Source of the DNA: Dactylosporangium fulvum
GTDB lineage: Bacteria > Actinomycetota > Actinomycetes > Mycobacteriales > Micromonosporaceae
Length of the DNA stretch: 64,000 nt
NCBI RefSeq assembly: GCF_025137375.1
Contig: NZ_CP073720.1
Location: 7,278,501 to 7,342,500 of the forward strand
Direction: 5' to 3'
Shown: in pieces, positions 46,105 to 54,357 of the stretch
Position numbering within the stretch: the stretch's first letter is position 1
How the letters are laid out: the number at the start of each line of letters is the position of its first letter
Program-made: the position numbers and the translations under genes
Notes under the pieces: model-generated
Databases searched by the model: none
What the model saw: the letters and a program-made list of their open reading frames with translations, nothing else
What the model was told of the DNA's origin: nothing

Positions 46105-46343
46105 GACTCGATCGCAAAGCCCGTGACCACACCGACGACGATGAGCGCGAGCGAGGCGGCCACGCCCACCGGCGCGAAGCGGGCCCACCGTTCGAGGCGG
46201 CGCCGGCGGGCCTCGGTGAGGATGATGGCGAGCACGTCTCTGACGTCGGTCCGCCGACCGCGCACGACGATCCGGATGAGCCCGAACTTCAGCATGCCGA
46301 GAACGCCCAACCAGATGAGCAGCAGGGCGAAGTCGCGGCTCAT
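46101..46343 (-). CDS. Small membrane protein upstream of NRAMP
   Basis: 80 residues: two hydrophobic helices (DFALLLIWLGVLGMLKFGLI and FAPVGVAASLALIVVGVV) separated by a basic loop rich in Arg. ATG 46343 overlaps the stop of the DtxR-like fragment (ATGA), and its stop overlaps the NRAMP start (GTGA). I do not recognise the family. The tight coupling to the transporter points to an accessory role in metal transport. Confidence 0.6.
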   Translation of the reverse strand: MSRDFALLLIWLGVLGMLKFGLIRIVVRGRRTDVRDVLAIILTEARRRRLERWARFAPVGVAASLALIVVGVVTGFAIES

Positions 46344-46486
46344 GGCTCGAGCTCGATGGAGAGCACCTCGGCCAGGGCCGTCGTGGTGACGGCGACCCCG
46401 CGTTCGCGCAACGCATAGATCGCCTTGACATCGTCTTCGACTGCCTGCGAAGGTCGGTGTTCCGCCGTGGTTGACCGGCTCGGCAT
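46340..46486 (-). pseudogene. DtxR/MntR N-terminal fragment
   Basis: The C-terminal ~33 residues of this short frame read AVEDDVKAIYALRERGVAVTTTALAEVLSI, which matches the start of DtxR/MntR repressors (helix 1 and the first HTH helix). The frame then stops after IELEP where the recognition helix should begin. Metal-binding and dimer domains are missing. It is either a decayed mntR or a tiny coupled reading frame (ATGA overlap with the next gene). No convincing ribosome site was found; the frame extends upstream to 46705. Confidence 0.55.
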
Positions 46487-46709
46487 GGTCGCAACGCTCG
46501 GCCAGGCTTTGAAGTTGGCGCGTCTGGGATTCCAGCGCACTGGCATCGGGGTCACTGTATCCGTCCTCATTGGACATAGACGACGAGACGGTGTCTCGCG
46601 CTGAGGCCCCGCCAGCCGGGTCGCTGGCGGGGCCTGGCGCAGGGGATCAAGTTCGCGGGACGGGGCCGCGGCGGCCGTGCGTGCCGCCGCGGACCGCGGA
46701 ACCAACAGC

Positions 46710-47777
46710 TCAGCGAACGAACGTCTTGCCCCACCAGTTCTTGATCTCGGTGAACTGCGCGTCGGTGAGCTTGGACCAGTCGATGACCTTCACGAGGTGG
46801 TCCGGATCCTGAACGGTGCCGGGCACGTTGGGCAGCACGCTCATGGCCCGGCCCTCTCCGTTCAGAATCTGCTGAGCCTCGACGGTTCCCACGAAGTTCA
46901 GGAAGAGCAGGCCGGCATTCGGGTGAGGACTGGTCTTGAGCGCGGCGGCGTAGTACGTAAAGCCGACCGTGCCCTCCTTCGGGATCACGTAGTCGATCGG
47001 CGCGCCCTTCGCCTTCACCACGATGGCCGCCGAGGGAACGCCGGCGGGCGAGGCCAGCAGTTCACCCGAGCCGATACTCTGCGCGGTCGGCCCGAATCCG
47101 TTGTCGATGCGCGGACCCTGGGCGGCGAGCTTGCCGAGGTAGTCGTCGCCGAGCGTGGAGCGCAGGTTGATGAACTCCGCCTGGTGCGCGACCGCGGTCG
47201 GCACATTGGGAACACCGAGACGACCCTTGAACTTCGGGTCGAGAAGGTCGCTGTAGGACGGGGCGCTCGACAGCTCCTTGGTGTTGTACATGATCACGTA
47301 CGGGTTGATGGAGATGGGGACGATGCCCTTGGAAAGGTCATCAGCCGGGTAGCTCGCGAGGTCTGGTCCCTGCGGCGTCCCGAGCAGACCCTGGCTGTTC
47401 TTGCCGACGAGGTACTTCCAGTCCGAGTTCGACAGCAGGATGTCGACGCTGGGCTTGCCGGCGGTGAGCTCCTGGTCAAGGCGGATCGCCTGATCAGACG
47501 AGATCAGCTTGACGTTGGTGACCTTGATCTCGGGGTACTTCTTCTCGAACGCCGCGATCAGCTGCGAGTTGATCGTGTCGTCGGACGCCATCCACGTCGT
47601 TACCGCCCCCTCGGTCTTCGCCGCGGCAACGATCGCATCCCACCCTTTGGAGGTGTCCGCCTGAGTAGGCGCCGGGGTGGAGGAACCGCATGCGGCCGCG
47701 ACCAGCAGGACCGCAAGCAACGGGAGCAGCTGGGAGTGTCGTAACCGTGGTGGCGCACCTCGGGACAAGCCGGACAT
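46710..47777 (-). CDS. ABC substrate-binding lipoprotein, Fe3+/phosphonate/thiamine-type (SBP family 1/6)
   Basis: About 355 residues. Signal peptide with lipobox VAAACGSS. The mature part is like FbpA/PotD-type ligands: WDAIVAAAKTEGAVTTWMASDD, AAFEKKYPEIKVT, and VIMYNTKEL, and the C-terminal half has VPKEGTVGF-like VIPKEGTVGFTYY. It matches in type the two-domain permease at 58253-59983 and the ATPase at 61132-62274, so the three likely form one importer. ATG 47777 has AGGGA upstream. Confidence 0.9.
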   Translation of the reverse strand: MSGLSRGAPPRLRHSQLLPLLAVLLVAAACGSSTPAPTQADTSKGWDAIVAAAKTEGAVTTWMASDDTINSQLIAAFEKKYPEIKVTNVKLISSDQAIRLDQELTAGKPSVDILLSNSDWKYLVGKNSQGLLGTPQGPDLASYPADDLSKGIVPISINPYVIMYNTKELSSAPSYSDLLDPKFKGRLGVPNVPTAVAHQAEFINLRSTLGDDYLGKLAAQGPRIDNGFGPTAQSIGSGELLASPAGVPSAAIVVKAKGAPIDYVIPKEGTVGFTYYAAALKTSPHPNAGLLFLNFVGTVEAQQILNGEGRAMSVLPNVPGTVQDPDHLVKVIDWSKLTDAQFTEIKNWWGKTFVR

Positions 47778-48088
47778 TTTGAGCAGTCCCTTCGTTAGGG
47801 AGAAAAGGAAAGCAGTGCTATTCGGCGAGGCGGGTGACCGGCCTCTCGCCGGTGGCCGATGTGATGCACGATACATACTACTATAGGAGTTAGCAATGCA
47901 GAGAAGTCCGACGGTGCCGGCCGGACCGGCATCCGCCACCGCGCGCCGAAGCGTATAGCGCAGCAGGTAGAGAGATTTTCCTCAGCGAGCTCGGCTTCAC
48001 AGTGGCACTGGACAGTGTCGCCCAGCCCTCCTCCTCGCTACTATCTACTGTCGAAGTCACCAATCACGGCGCATCGAGGGAAGTGGGC
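47778..48088. other. Divergent promoter region between binding protein and CoA ligase
   Basis: A 311-nt non-coding stretch. On the minus strand TATAGT (47885-47880) is a good -10 for the binding protein; the same TATAGT precedes the ATPase gene at 62351-62346. On the plus strand TACTAT at 48039-48044 lies 44 nt before the CoA ligase start. No clear -35 for either and no gene. Confidence 0.4.
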
Positions 48089-49708
48089 ATGGGTCTCCAT
48101 ATGATGTCGAACGGGTCGGCGTCGGCACCGTGGATCACGGTTGGCGAACTCGTCACCGCCCAGGCCGACCGGCTGGGCGACCGCGAGGCGGTCACCTTCA
48201 CCGGCGAGGCGGCCCTCTCCTACCGCGACATCGAGGAGCGCAGCAACGCTCTCGCCCGTGGCTTCCTGGCGCGCGGCATCCAGCGCGGGGACCGCATCGC
48301 GACGGTCCTGTCCAACAGCGCACCGCAACTGCTGACATGGATCGCGGCCATGAAGATCGGCGCGATCGCCGTACCACTCAACACCTCGGTCGGCGCCCAG
48401 GACCTCGCCCACGCGGTGCACGAGACCGACCCCGTCGCTCTGATCGTCGGTAGCGAGTACACGGCGACCGTCGGGAGCGTCCTGGCCGCCTCGAGCGGCG
48501 ACGGCATCAAGCTGCGCGTCCGGTCATCGGACGACGGGCAGCCCTGGGGCGATGTCGTGTTCGACGAGATCTTCGACAGCGACTCCTCCGGCCTGCCGGT
48601 CGTGGCCGAGCCCGGTGACACCGCCTGCGTTCTGTTCACCGGAGGCACCACCGGCCTGCCGAAGGCCACGATGCGCACCCACTTCTCGTACCTGTGCGCC
48701 GCTGAGCGTTACCGGTTCATCTTCGAGCCACGTCCCGACGATCGGCATCTCTCCACGACCCAGCTCTTCCACTGCGGCGGGCAGGAGATGGGCTTCCTCG
48801 GCCCGTTCGCCAGCGGGATTCCCACCATGATGCCGAAGTGGTTCAGCGCGAGCCGGTTCTGGGAAACCGCCGACAACTTCGGCGCGACCATCGGCGAGAT
48901 CATGGCCACGATGCTGTCGATCCTGCTCAAGGCCGAGCCGTCGCCCCGCGACCGTGAGCACACGTTGCGGCTGGCGATCAGCCGCGGGGACATGGCGGAG
49001 TTCGAGCGGCGATTCGGCACGAGGATCGTCAGCACCTACGGGTCGACCGAGACCGGGACGATGTTGTTCAGCAACACGACCGCGCAATCGCGGGCCGGCT
49101 CGTCCGGTCATCCCCGCGACTGGGCCGAGGTTCGCATCGCGGGCGAAAACGATGAGCCCCTGGCCACCGGCGAGGTGGGCGAGTTGTTGCTGCGGCCCGC
49201 CCTGCCGTACTCGATGTCGCTCGGCTACTACAACCGGCCGGCCGAGACCCTGCAGCGATGGCGCAATTTCTGGATCCACACCGGTGATCTGGCGTACCTG
49301 GACGAGGACGGCTGGCTCTACGTCGTCGGCCGGCAGGCGCACTGGATCCGCCGGCGCGGCGAGAACGTGTCGGTGGCCGAAGTCGAGGGGGTCCTCGAGC
49401 AGCACCCCACCGTGATCGAGGCGGCCGTCGTTGGCATCCCCTCCGAGCTCGGCGAGCAGGACGTCAGGGCCTACGTGAGCTCGCGCGAGCCGAACCCGAG
49501 TCCGGAGTCGCTGACCGACTGGTGCCGGCAACGACTCGCGTACTTCAAGGTTCCGGTCGAGTTCGTCTTCGTGGAGCAGTTGCCCCGCTCCATCACGAAG
49601 CGGGAGGTCGAGCGGCACACGCTCATCGAATGGCCCATCGACACGAGCACCGGCGTATCGAGGGCACAGCCCGCGCATCCGGAGGGACCGCACCATGAAG
49701 CACTCTGA
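48089..49708 (+). CDS. Acyl-CoA ligase / AMP-dependent synthetase (class I adenylate-forming)
   Basis: About 539 residues. AMP-binding P-loop FTGGTTGLPKATMRTH, STYGSTETG (motif A5), WIHTGDLAYLDEDG and the hinge GRQAHWIRRRGENVSVAEVE. It activates a carboxylic acid as acyl-AMP and then acyl-CoA; the CaiC/aromatic-acid type is most similar by eye. The C-terminal catalytic-Lys motif, usually PxTxxxK(V), reads PRSITKREVER. ATG 48089 follows GAGGGAAGTGG. It overlaps the thiolase-like gene by 14 nt. Confidence 0.9.
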   Translation: MGLHMMSNGSASAPWITVGELVTAQADRLGDREAVTFTGEAALSYRDIEERSNALARGFLARGIQRGDRIATVLSNSAPQLLTWIAAMKIGAIAVPLNTSVGAQDLAHAVHETDPVALIVGSEYTATVGSVLAASSGDGIKLRVRSSDDGQPWGDVVFDEIFDSDSSGLPVVAEPGDTACVLFTGGTTGLPKATMRTHFSYLCAAERYRFIFEPRPDDRHLSTTQLFHCGGQEMGFLGPFASGIPTMMPKWFSASRFWETADNFGATIGEIMATMLSILLKAEPSPRDREHTLRLAISRGDMAEFERRFGTRIVSTYGSTETGTMLFSNTTAQSRAGSSGHPRDWAEVRIAGENDEPLATGEVGELLLRPALPYSMSLGYYNRPAETLQRWRNFWIHTGDLAYLDEDGWLYVVGRQAHWIRRRGENVSVAEVEGVLEQHPTVIEAAVVGIPSELGEQDVRAYVSSREPNPSPESLTDWCRQRLAYFKVPVEFVFVEQLPRSITKREVERHTLIEWPIDTSTGVSRAQPAHPEGPHHEAL

Positions 49709-50897
49709 CGTCGTGATCGCCGGGTACGGCGACGCGTACGGGACCGACGAGGACCCCAAGTACACGACCGAGCTCGCGGTCGACGCGTTCCTCGATCTGG
49801 TGAACAAGACCGGCATCAGCAGGGACCTCATCGGCGGTGTGTTCAGTGGACGCTCGCCCACGATGGACCTGCGGCCACAGTGGAACAACATCATCAGCAG
49901 CTACCTCAAGATCACCCCGGAGTACAGCTCGGAGGTGACCTCGCACGGCGCGGGCGTCAACGCGACCCTCGCCTACGCGTCGGCCTTCGTCTCGGCCGGC
50001 ATCATCGACTACGCGCTGATCCTCGTCGCCGACAACCCTGGCACGTCCGCGTCGCACATCAAGAAGACGGCCGGCTATGACTCCGACCCCGAGTTCGAGC
50101 TGCCGTACGGGCCGACCGTTCCCTCGATCTACGCGCAGGGCGCCTCGCGGTACATGCACGAGTACGGGGTCACGGAGGAAGATCTCGCCCAGGTGGCTGT
50201 CGACCATCAGGCATGGGCGGTGCACCATCCGTACTCCGCGAAAGGCCGCAAGGGCGAGATCACGATCGACACCGTGCTGAGGTCGCGGATGATCGCCGAC
50301 CCGATCAGGCTGTGGAACTCCGCGATCTGGGGTCCGCAGGGCACCGGCGGCGCGCTCCTGGTCACGAGCGCCGAGCGCGCGGCCGACCTGACCGACAAGC
50401 CCGTCCGCATCCTCGGCTTCGGCGGCATGAACACGCATGAGTACGCGACCGACCGCATGGCACTACGCGCGTCGCCGTACGACCTCGGGCCACTGCCGAA
50501 CCTCACCCATACGGGAGCACGCCACGCCGCGCAGCGCGCCTTCAAGATGGCGGGTATCACCGCGTCCGACGTCGGCATGGTGCAGTGCGGCAACAACTTC
50601 ACGCACATGGCGATGATCTTCATGGAGGACTTCGGCTTCTGCGAGAAGGGCCAGGCGCCCCAGCTCGTCCGGTCGGGACGGCTTCGCCCGGGCGGCGATC
50701 TGCCGTGGAACACCAACGGCGGCTGGCTCTCCTTCGGCCAGCCGGGCATCAGCTGCGGCATGGACCCGATCATCGAGGCGGTCCGCCAACTTCGCGGCGA
50801 GGCACTCGGCCTGCAGGTCGAGAACCCCGGCATCGCCCTCACCCACGCGGTCGGCGGCATGATGGCCTGCCACCACGTCACCCTGCTCTCGCGCTAA
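49695..50897 (+). CDS. Thiolase-like protein lacking the nucleophilic cysteine (Ltp type)
   Basis: A 400-residue thiolase-fold protein of the lipid-transfer/SCP-x thiolase group. The position of the nucleophile reads VTSHGAGVNATLAYA (residues ~81-95), with no Cys. The C-terminal half keeps GGDLPWNTNGGWLSFGQPG and HAVGGMMACHH. Cys-less Ltp2-type homologues act with a DUF35 partner as retro-aldolases on acyl-CoA side chains; the DUF35 gene follows after 10 nt. Thiolysis itself therefore looks unlikely. Confidence 0.85.
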   Translation: MKHSDVVIAGYGDAYGTDEDPKYTTELAVDAFLDLVNKTGISRDLIGGVFSGRSPTMDLRPQWNNIISSYLKITPEYSSEVTSHGAGVNATLAYASAFVSAGIIDYALILVADNPGTSASHIKKTAGYDSDPEFELPYGPTVPSIYAQGASRYMHEYGVTEEDLAQVAVDHQAWAVHHPYSAKGRKGEITIDTVLRSRMIADPIRLWNSAIWGPQGTGGALLVTSAERAADLTDKPVRILGFGGMNTHEYATDRMALRASPYDLGPLPNLTHTGARHAAQRAFKMAGITASDVGMVQCGNNFTHMAMIFMEDFGFCEKGQAPQLVRSGRLRPGGDLPWNTNGGWLSFGQPGISCGMDPIIEAVRQLRGEALGLQVENPGIALTHAVGGMMACHHVTLLSR

Positions 50898-50907
50898 GGA
50901 CGACACG

Positions 50908-51357
50908 ATGCACTCTGAGGACGAGTTCCGGCCGGTCCCCCGCTACTCACCCGAGGCCGCCCCGTTCTGGGCCGGCCTGCGGGAGGACCGCTTCCGGCAT
51001 CAGCGCTGCCGGCAGTGCGAGGAGGTCGTGTGGCACCCCCGTTGGCTCTGCCCCTCCTGCCTGTCGAAGGACCTGGGCTGGGAGGACGGGAGCGGGACCG
51101 GCTCGATCTACAGCTCGTCGGTGCTCCACCGCGCGCCGTACGCCTATTGGGAGTCCTTCGTGCCGTACGCGCTCGGCATCGTCCGGATGACCGAAGGTCA
51201 TTACGTGTTCGGCCAGATAGCCCTGACGCCCGAATGGGCCGAGCGGTCGAGCAAGGGATCGATCAGTCTCGCGCTCATCGGCCTCGAGGTCACGGCCCGG
51301 ATCATCCGGGGTGACGATCCGTCATTCGCGTTCCACCTGACGCCGGCCGACCGGTGA
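50908..51357 (+). CDS. DUF35 zinc-ribbon/OB-fold protein, partner of the thiolase-like protein
   Basis: A 149-residue protein. The rubredoxin-like zinc ribbon is CRQCEEVVWHPRWLCPSC (two CxxC pairs), followed by an OB-fold ending FHLTPAD. DUF35 proteins bind thiolase homologues and acyl-CoA; in steroid side-chain degradation the ChsH2 DUF35 domain is needed for Ltp2 aldolase activity. Adjacent, same strand, likely same complex. Confidence 0.9.
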   Translation: MHSEDEFRPVPRYSPEAAPFWAGLREDRFRHQRCRQCEEVVWHPRWLCPSCLSKDLGWEDGSGTGSIYSSSVLHRAPYAYWESFVPYALGIVRMTEGHYVFGQIALTPEWAERSSKGSISLALIGLEVTARIIRGDDPSFAFHLTPADR

Positions 51358-51419
51358 CGACACGCGTGCGGGCCGGGGTCGGCTGAGGGCGCGGGCGGGG
51401 GTCGGCCGAGGCGGGCCGC

Positions 51420-51455
51420 CCAGGCGGCGGGAACTGGATTCCTCCCGCCGCCTGG
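51420..51455. terminator. Bidirectional hairpin terminator
   Basis: Perfect 13-bp stem (CCAGGCGGCGGGA with its complement) and 10-nt loop, between the stops of the convergent DUF35 and Rieske genes. Confidence 0.75.
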
Positions 51456-51468
51456 ATTCTCTCCCACC

Positions 51469-51948
51469 TCACCGCAGCTCGACGAGCACGTACTCCTCGT
51501 TGACGATGACCGGATACGTCTCCGCGAGGTAGGGCCCCGGCACGCGGCGTGCGCCCTGGGCCTTCGCCGCGGCCTGCTCGACCGCGACCCGTTCCTCGTT
51601 CGCGACGATGTCGCCGCCCTGCTCGACACTGACCTGATATGCACGCGTGCGGACATGCTGCGGATCGAACCACGACTGGCCCGTCCGGACGTCGAACTCC
51701 CATTGATGCCAAGGGCAGCGGACGACCGACCGCACCGGATCGTATTCGTACACGCCGGGGGCCGGCGACTCCAGCGTTCCGACCATGTTCCCGGCGCAGA
51801 GCGGCCCGCCCATGTGGGGGCATCGATTGCGGACGGCGTGGTACGAGCCGGCGACGTTGAACACCGCCACCTCTCGTCCGCCGATCGTCACCAGACGCCG
51901 CTCACCCTCGGAGATCTCACCGACCCGCGCCACGATGTATTTAGGCAT
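51469..51948 (-). CDS. Rieske [2Fe-2S] ferredoxin-like protein
   Basis: 159 residues. The two Rieske boxes are NRCPHMGGPLC and VRCPWHQWEFD, giving the Cys2His2 ligands. A C-terminal tail of ~50 residues is longer than in simple BphF-type ferredoxins. Such proteins pass electrons to a Rieske oxygenase; a reductase exists at 57274-58230 but no oxygenase alpha subunit is seen in the window. It ends the leftward unit of two amidohydrolases, 3 nt after the nearer one. Confidence 0.88.
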   Translation of the reverse strand: MPKYIVARVGEISEGERRLVTIGGREVAVFNVAGSYHAVRNRCPHMGGPLCAGNMVGTLESPAPGVYEYDPVRSVVRCPWHQWEFDVRTGQSWFDPQHVRTRAYQVSVEQGGDIVANEERVAVEQAAAKAQGARRVPGPYLAETYPVIVNEEYVLVELR

Positions 51949-51951
51949 GCC

Positions 51952-53064
51952 TCACTCCGCCAGCCGGTACAGCTCGCTCGCGTTGAGCCGCAGGAAACGG
52001 TCCTGGGCCGACGGGCTGAGCTTGAGTTTGTGGAGCACCTCGTCCGGCGCGTCGAAGTCCCAGTGCGGATAGTCGCTCGCGAACATCAGCCGGTTCAGCA
52101 CGGACGGGTACAGGTTCAGCAACTCGGTCAGGCTCGCGGGATCGGCCGGTTCCTCGATCGGCTGGGAGGTCAGCCACACGTGTTCGGCGATGAGCTCGGA
52201 CGGCTTGCGGCTCACGTGGCCCAGCTCGTCACGGAACTCCTCGAACGCATGGTCCAGCCGCCAGGCCAACGTCGGCAACCACCCGACCCCACCCTCGATG
52301 AGGACGAACCGCAGTTCGGGATAGCGCTCGAACACCCCCTCGCAGATGAGACTCGTCAGCTGCGACTGGAACGTCTGCGAGTTGCCGACGTGATCCTCAA
52401 GGTAGTACGACGGCCACCCGCATCCGGTGATGGCCGGCCCGCCTGACCCTCCGAAGTGGACACCGATCGGCAGGCCGAACTCGACCGCCGCCTCGTACAG
52501 CGGCCAGTAGGCCCGGTTACCCAAGGGCATCGAGGTCCGGATCTGCAGATACACCTGCACGAAGCGGCTGTCACGCGCCACCCGCCGAACCTCGGCCGCC
52601 GCCAGGTCGGGGAACTCGTAGGGGACGACGATCGAGCTCCTGAGCCGGGGATCCAGGTCGAGCCAGTCCTGGACCACCCAGTCGTTGGTGGCGCGGGCCA
52701 GCGCATCGGCGTACCCGGGATTGCGTGAGTAGGACTTGCCGCCGATGAGCAGGGGCCCGAGGACTCCGTAGCCGAGGTTCCACCGGTCAAGGTAGTGCTC
52801 CTGCATGAAGCCCAGGTCGGAGCCGGGCGGTTTGCCGTCGCCCGGCCAGGCGTCCACCCGGGCCGCGCCCGGCGAGGCCCGGGGATAGTAGCTTGCCCCG
52901 TGCGGGGGGTTGCCGGCGAACTGCTCGTCATGGCGGCGCCAGCGTTCGCTCATGAAGGGCCACAGCGATTCCCGCGACGGAATGGTCACATGGACATCGC
53001 AGTCGATGAATGGCGATGTTCCCACCATGGCCGGTGGCGGTTGTCGTTCTTCGATGGTCAACAT
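51952..53064 (-). CDS. Amidohydrolase_2 family protein (ACMSD-like), copy 1
   Basis: A 370-residue TIM-barrel metal enzyme. The first metal motif is FIDCDVHV (DxDxH); later GVHFGGSGG, VLIEGGVGWLP and MFASDYPHWD (metal Asp) follow. Related enzymes decarboxylate or hydrolyse aromatic and ring-cleavage acids. ATG 53064 has GGAGGT 8 nt upstream. It shares order and motifs with the neighbouring copy 2 (53108-54163), so the two are tandem paralogues that may form a hetero-oligomer or act in sequence. Confidence 0.87.
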   Translation of the reverse strand: MLTIEERQPPPAMVGTSPFIDCDVHVTIPSRESLWPFMSERWRRHDEQFAGNPPHGASYYPRASPGAARVDAWPGDGKPPGSDLGFMQEHYLDRWNLGYGVLGPLLIGGKSYSRNPGYADALARATNDWVVQDWLDLDPRLRSSIVVPYEFPDLAAAEVRRVARDSRFVQVYLQIRTSMPLGNRAYWPLYEAAVEFGLPIGVHFGGSGGPAITGCGWPSYYLEDHVGNSQTFQSQLTSLICEGVFERYPELRFVLIEGGVGWLPTLAWRLDHAFEEFRDELGHVSRKPSELIAEHVWLTSQPIEEPADPASLTELLNLYPSVLNRLMFASDYPHWDFDAPDEVLHKLKLSPSAQDRFLRLNASELYRLAE

Positions 53065-53107
53065 TCTCGCGGACCTCCAGTCTGATCTATCTCCACCAAT
53101 ATCGGCG

Positions 53108-54163
53108 CTACGCCACCAGCGAGTACAACTCGGCCGCCGTGCGGCCCATGATCTGGTCCCGGGTCGGAGCCGGCAGCGGCAGGCCCAAGGCCCGATCGAG
53201 GTGCTCGACCGTCGTGTGCGGGAAGTCGGAACCGAACATCAGCACGGAGTCGGCCCACGTTTCACGAAGGAAGAAGTCGAGCACCTGCGGCGAATCCAGC
53301 GGCGAATCCAGCGGCAGGATGCCGAACCTCACGTGTTCCCGCACGTATTCGGAGGGCGCCTTGGTCAGCCATGGGACCTCACGGCGAAGCCCCTTCCAGT
53401 CCTTGTCCAGCCGCCACAGAAACGCCGGGAGCCAGGTGAAGCCGCTGTCGAACACCGCGACCTTCAGCGTCGGGCAATGCTCGAACAGCCCTTCCGCGAT
53501 CATGCTCATCAGCTGGGTCTGGGCGTTGGTGGCCATCCCGGTGTACTCCTCGGCGAAGTACGACGGCCATCCGACCGAGGTCGGCGGATTCCCACTCATG
53601 CCGCCGTAGTGGAGCCCCACCACCAGGCCCGCCTCCGCCGCGGCCTCGAACAACGGGTAGAAGTCCCGGCGCCCGTACGGGCGTGATGCGCGGACCGGGA
53701 GGGTCACCTGGACGAACTCGCCGCGACCCGCGTTGCGCCTGATCTCGGCGGCGGCCAGCGACGGGGTGAAGGTCGGCACCAGCAGCGAACCGCGCAGTGC
53801 GGAGTCCTCGCGCAGGCACTCGTTGTAGAGCCAGTCATTGACGGCGGCGGAGATCGCGGCGGCGGCGTCCGGGTTGCGGATCGTGTCCACCGCGTAGGAG
53901 CAACTGATCACTCCCAGCGCGGCGCCGGTGTGCTGGAGCGCGGCTCGCGCTCGATGCAGGGCGGGCGAGCCGGCGTCCACGGACTCCGCCCGATGCTGCA
54001 GGTTCGGCGGCCAGCTCGACACGGTGGCGCCCGCGAAGCCGGTTGTCTGCAACTGTTCCACCCAGAACGCCGACAGGTACGGATACAACACCCGCACGTC
54101 GGGCACTTCGATGTGGATGTCGGCATCGACCGACGGGGGCGCTGGGTTCTGCGAGGACGCCAT
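53108..54163 (-). CDS. Amidohydrolase_2 family protein, copy 2
   Basis: About 351 residues. Motifs parallel copy 1: VDADIHIEV, GLHYGGMSG, GWPSYFAEEYTG, VAVFDSGFTWLPAFLWRLD, MFGSDFPHT. Near residue 290 it has the duplicated sequence LDSPLDSP, produced by a 12-bp tandem repeat (53288-53311). ATG 54163 is chosen because homology begins shortly after; TTG 54190 is also open. First gene of the leftward unit with copy 1 and the Rieske gene. Confidence 0.86.
   Translation of the reverse strand: MASSQNPAPPSVDADIHIEVPDVRVLYPYLSAFWVEQLQTTGFAGATVSSWPPNLQHRAESVDAGSPALHRARAALQHTGAALGVISCSYAVDTIRNPDAAAAISAAVNDWLYNECLREDSALRGSLLVPTFTPSLAAAEIRRNAGRGEFVQVTLPVRASRPYGRRDFYPLFEAAAEAGLVVGLHYGGMSGNPPTSVGWPSYFAEEYTGMATNAQTQLMSMIAEGLFEHCPTLKVAVFDSGFTWLPAFLWRLDKDWKGLRREVPWLTKAPSEYVREHVRFGILPLDSPLDSPQVLDFFLRETWADSVLMFGSDFPHTTVEHLDRALGLPLPAPTRDQIMGRTAAELYSLVA
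53288..53311. repeat. 12-bp perfect tandem duplication inside an amidohydrolase gene
   Basis: CGGCGAATCCAG occurs twice in a row and adds four residues in frame (LDSP twice). It looks like a recent slippage event. Confidence 0.7.
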
Positions 54164-54267
54164 CGATGTTCCATTCTGTGTGCGTGCCAACGACCGGCGA
54201 ACTGCTAATTAACTACTTTCGAAGGTACTGACCATCGAACTCGGAAGTCAACCAGCTAAGGCAACTC

Positions 54268-54313
54268 TTGGAGCGGTGTCGGTGGTCGGTTATGCTGCCT
54301 ACGACAGTAGGCA
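54268..54313 (+). promoter_or_regulatory. Promoter with overlapping palindromic operator before the ThDP gene
   Basis: TTGGAG (54268-54273), a 17-nt spacer and TATGCT (54291-54296) make a plausible promoter. A perfect inverted repeat TGCCTAC-GACA-GTAGGCA (54296-54313) covers the expected transcription start, where a repressor would block initiation. It lies 44 nt before the chosen GTG start. Confidence 0.55.
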
Positions 54314-54357
54314 CTACGCAAGCGACGGACTGGCCACGGGAAGGCGCGAGGTGGGGC

